Part shown: positions 56,526 through 58,485 of the stretch, piece after piece
Position numbering within the stretch: position 1 is the stretch's first letter
How the letters are laid out: each line of letters begins with the position of its first letter
Source of the DNA: Gammaproteobacteria bacterium MFB021
Lineage (GTDB): Bacteria > Pseudomonadota > Gammaproteobacteria > Pseudomonadales > Halomonadaceae
DNA length: 58,485 bases
Reading direction: 5' to 3'
Assembly: GCA_000737985.1 (NCBI GenBank)
Contig: JNVT01000103.1
Span: 1-58,485, forward strand
The notes under the pieces: model-generated
What the model was told of the DNA's origin: nothing
What the model saw: only the letters and a program-made list of their open reading frames with translations
Databases searched by the model: none
Made by a program: the position numbers and the translations under genes

Positions 56526-56744
56526 TTAGAGCGGCACGATGGTGGTGAAACGCCCATGGCCATCGAAATACAGTCGAAAGTGGCCGTGCACGCCGTCGTG
56601 GCTCACCAGGCGGTGTAGGGCGCGGGCGGGAAAGCGCACCCGCCGCCCGTCGAGGGTGTAGGTCTGGATGCTCTCCACCGCGCCGGCGTAGTAGCTTCGG
56701 CACTGGTCGAGGCTGAGAGAGAGCGTGATGTCGACGCTGGGCAT
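56526..56744 (-). CDS. DUF2835 family protein
   Basis: A 72-residue protein of the DUF2835 family, found in gammaproteobacteria and of unknown function. The features seen are a beta strand LSLSLDQCRSYYAGAV, the motif GRRVRFPARALHRLV, and GHFRLYFDGHGRF at the end, all family-typical. It is likely cytoplasmic. ATG 56744 has GGAA about six bases upstream. It follows the repeat element on the same strand, and its promoter is probably in or beside it. It is convergent with purL. Confidence 0.82.
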   Translation of the reverse strand: MPSVDITLSLSLDQCRSYYAGAVESIQTYTLDGRRVRFPARALHRLVSHDGVHGHFRLYFDGHGRFTTIVPL

Positions 56745-56776
56745 TGGGTTTCCGGGGATCTGACGAGCGGCCGGGC

Positions 56777-56911
56777 ACTGTCTGAAAAGTACTGCGCTCG
56801 CCCATGCGGCGTTAAAAATCGGCTCAAAATGCTCATTTACATTTCGTAAACTCCGCGTTTTCGCCGATTTTTGTCTTGCCTGGACTTCGCTCGTCGACTT
56901 TGCAGACAACA
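56777..56911 (-). repeat. Structured repeat element, copy 2 (MITE-like)
   Basis: On the minus strand it has the same order as copy 1: TCGACGAGCGAA (56886-56897), GGCAAGACAA (56871-56880), CGGAGTTTAC (56846-56855), GTAAATGAG (56832-56840). Inner stem AAAAATCGGC/GCCGATTTTT is perfect; the corresponding stem in copy 1 is of different sequence. Ends CTGTCTGAAAAG and CTTTGCAGACAAC form an inverted repeat. It lies between the DUF2835 gene and msrQ, upstream of the former and downstream of the latter. Confidence 0.85.
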
Positions 56912-56971
56912 CCTGGGCGCAGCGTGCCTCAAGCGCGGCCGCCGGGCAATGCCGTGCCGGCGGCTGGTGGT

Positions 56972-57610
56972 TCAGCCAGGCTGGCGATGCTCGCGCTTGA
57001 TCTGCTGGCGCAACCGGGGCAGCTGGCGTGCCACCGGCGGCAGGCGCAGCAGCATCAGGCCGGCGCCGATCGCGGCGTACAGGCTCCATTCGCCAAGATC
57101 GGCACGCACCACCCAGAAGAAGTGCAGCAGGCCCAGCGCCAGCACCAGATAGACGACCTTGTGCAGTGTCTTCCAGCGCTTGCCGAGCTTGCGCATCGAG
57201 GCCCGGTTGGAGGTCACCCCCATCGCCACCAGGCCGAGCAGCGCCAGCATACCGACGATGATATAGGGGCGGCGGACGATCTCGCTGCCCAGCCGGCTGA
57301 GGTCGAGGCCGAGAATGAACAGCGCATAGCAGAGCAGGTGAGCCACCGCGTAGGCCAGGGTCCACAGCCCCAGCTGGCGCCGGATCAGGGTAAAGCCCTT
57401 CCAGCGGGTGAGCTTGCCGAGCGGGGTCAGGCTCAGGGTGGCGAACAGCATCCACAGCGTGCCCTGGCCGATATTGAGCAGCAGGTAGCGCCCGGGCTCG
57501 GGGCCGGCGGCATTGAGCGCGACCTGATAGCTCCAGTAGAGCAGCGGCGCCAGGGCCAGGCAGAAGACTGCGACGCGCCACAGCGTCAGCGTAGAGCGCG
57601 ATGAGGCCAT
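56972..57610 (-). CDS. msrQ: MsrP haem-binding membrane subunit MsrQ
   Basis: Inner-membrane b-type cytochrome that passes electrons from quinols or flavin reductase to periplasmic MsrP for repair of methionine sulfoxide. It has 212 residues and six transmembrane helices. Histidines in AHLLCYALF, WKTLHKVVYL and LLHFFWV are likely haem ligands. The ATG at 57610 shares its A with the msrP stop (TGATG), so translation is coupled. Known members are repair enzymes for the envelope under chlorine or nitrate stress. Confidence 0.95.
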   Translation of the reverse strand: MASSRSTLTLWRVAVFCLALAPLLYWSYQVALNAAGPEPGRYLLLNIGQGTLWMLFATLSLTPLGKLTRWKGFTLIRRQLGLWTLAYAVAHLLCYALFILGLDLSRLGSEIVRRPYIIVGMLALLGLVAMGVTSNRASMRKLGKRWKTLHKVVYLVLALGLLHFFWVVRADLGEWSLYAAIGAGLMLLRLPPVARQLPRLRQQIKREHRQPG

Positions 57611-58485
57611 CAGAACTGCTTCCTCAGGTCCATGCCGCGATACAGACTCGCCACCTGGTCGGCGTAGCCGTTGAACATCCGAGTATCGATGATGTTGGGG
57701 TTGAACAGGCTATTGGGCAGGCGCCGTTCGGTGGCCTGGCTCCAGCGCGGGTGGTCGACCTGGGGATTGACGTTGGCATAGAAGCCGTACTCGTCGGGGG
57801 CGATCGCCTGCCACGAGTTGACCGGCTGCTCGCTCACCAGCGAGATGCGCACGATCGACTTGATGCTCTTGAAGCCGTACTTCCAGGGCACCACCAGACG
57901 CAGCGGGGCGCCGTTCTGGTTGGGCAGCTCGCGCCCGTACATGCCCACCCCGAGCAGCGTCAGCGGATGCATCGCCTCGTCCAGACGCAGCCCCTCGGTA
58001 TAGGGCCAGTCGATCAGCGCGAAGGCGGAGTCCTGCCCCGGCATCTCCTGGGGCCGCACCAGAGTCTCGAAGCGCACGTACTTGGCCTTGGCGGTGGGCT
58101 TGGCACGGGCGATCACGTCGCCCAGTGGAATCCCCAGCCACGGGATCACCATCGACCACGCCTCGACGCAGCGCAGGCGATAGATGCGCTCTTCGAGCCG
58201 CGACGGGGTGATCAGGTCCTCCAGCGCCACGCGCCCGCCGTTGTCGACCTCGCCGTCGATCACCACGCTCCACGGCTGGGTGGTGAGCGAGCCGGCGCGC
58301 TTCGACGGGTCGCCCTTGCCGGTGCCGAACTCGTAGAAGTTGTTGTAGGTCGAGGCGTCTTGGTAGGGCGTGAGCTTGTCCAGCTTGGGGTCCTGGGGCA
58401 CCACTGCATCCCATTTGGCGCGCTCGATCTCGCCAGCGAGCCAGGCGGGCGGGTCACCGGCGGGCACGTCGGCGTAGTCCGCGGG
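57610..58485 (-). CDS. msrP: Protein-methionine-sulfoxide reductase catalytic subunit MsrP, 3' part
   Basis: Periplasmic molybdenum enzyme (sulfite-oxidase fold) that repairs oxidised methionine in envelope proteins. The frame continues past the window end, so the Tat signal peptide and N-terminus are missing; about 291 residues are seen against about 334 in E. coli. The molybdenum-ligand cysteine is in LRCVEAWSM, and the conserved Tyr and Arg of the substrate site lie in [11 protein letters not shown]. Directly coupled to msrQ. The GTG at 58467 is internal. Confidence 0.93.
   Translation of the reverse strand, partial: PADYADVPAGDPPAWLAGEIERAKWDAVVPQDPKLDKLTPYQDASTYNNFYEFGTGKGDPSKRAGSLTTQPWSVVIDGEVDNGGRVALEDLITPSRLEERIYRLRCVEAWSMVIPWLGIPLGDVIARAKPTAKAKYVRFETLVRPQEMPGQDSAFALIDWPYTEGLRLDEAMHPLTLLGVGMYGRELPNQNGAPLRLVVPWKYGFKSIKSIVRISLVSEQPVNSWQAIAPDEYGFYANVNPQVDHPRWSQATERRLPNSLFNPNIIDTRMFNGYADQVASLYRGMDLRKQF

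Overview
The window is a GC-rich, gene-dense stretch of a gammaproteobacterial chromosome. The gene content (tmcA, rmuC, a FabY-type ketoacyl synthase, coaD, yfhL, tadA, mltF, purL, msrPQ, and a yehZYXW-type osmolyte transporter) and the strongly GC-biased third codon positions suggest a halophilic member of the Halomonadaceae (Halomonas, Salinicola, Kushneria or a relative). This is inferred from protein families; no rRNA marker is present. I see no rRNA, tRNA, CRISPR array, prophage or insertion-sequence transposase. Most of the window reads as core chromosome with small accessory cassettes.

Layout. 1-6 kb: the 3' part of tmcA (cut by the window edge), pepD, a Vat/CatB-like acetyltransferase, an APP1-domain protein and a PfpI/DJ-1 protein. 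6-12.7 kb: rmuC, convergent with a chemotaxis pair (triple-CheW protein and soluble triple-PAS receptor), then dps and glycerate kinase. 12.9-15.7 kb: two small lipoproteins, a DUF1007 protein and a NicO-type metal exporter with a His-rich loop, tightly packed and probably one transcript. 15.7-20.6 kb: HIT protein, an entericidin-like lipoprotein of 43 residues, fdhD, a YdeP-type molybdenum oxidoreductase and an overlapping small winged-helix-like protein. 20.7-26.3 kb: an SDR, then a cassette of AtuA-like protein, small AtuA-partner protein, CitMHS transporter and alpha/beta hydrolase, divergent from its LysR regulator with a clear ATC-N9-GAT box between them. 26.2-30.2 kb: yehW-yehX-yehY-osmF on the minus strand. 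30.4-37.1 kb: I78-type lipoprotein, a protein of unknown function, cytochrome b561, a channel-like protein with a voltage-sensor fold but no pore, an acyl-CoA thioesterase, atoE and a MATE exporter. 37.1-43.6 kb: a structured repeat element, yfhL, coaD, fabY, a frameshifted TrmB-like methyltransferase, dacB, a META-domain lipoprotein and a GNAT. 43.6-48.7 kb: a secreted acidic protein, a TSUP permease, an AraC regulator divergent from a zinc alcohol dehydrogenase, tesB and tadA. 48.7-58.5 kb: a diguanylate cyclase, mltF, purL, a DUF2835 protein, a second copy of the repeat element, msrQ and msrP (cut by the window edge).

The most unusual structure is non-coding: two roughly 135-150 bp elements of opposite orientation (37144-37293 and 56777-56911) share four identical blocks of 9-12 bases and conserve the same nested hairpins although the stem sequences differ. 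A truncated third copy lies at 34291-34330. Other points of interest are the exact 366-bp triplication of the PAS domain in the soluble receptor, three direct repeats upstream of the YdeP gene, the poreless voltage-sensor protein, and the single-base frameshift in the TrmB-like gene.
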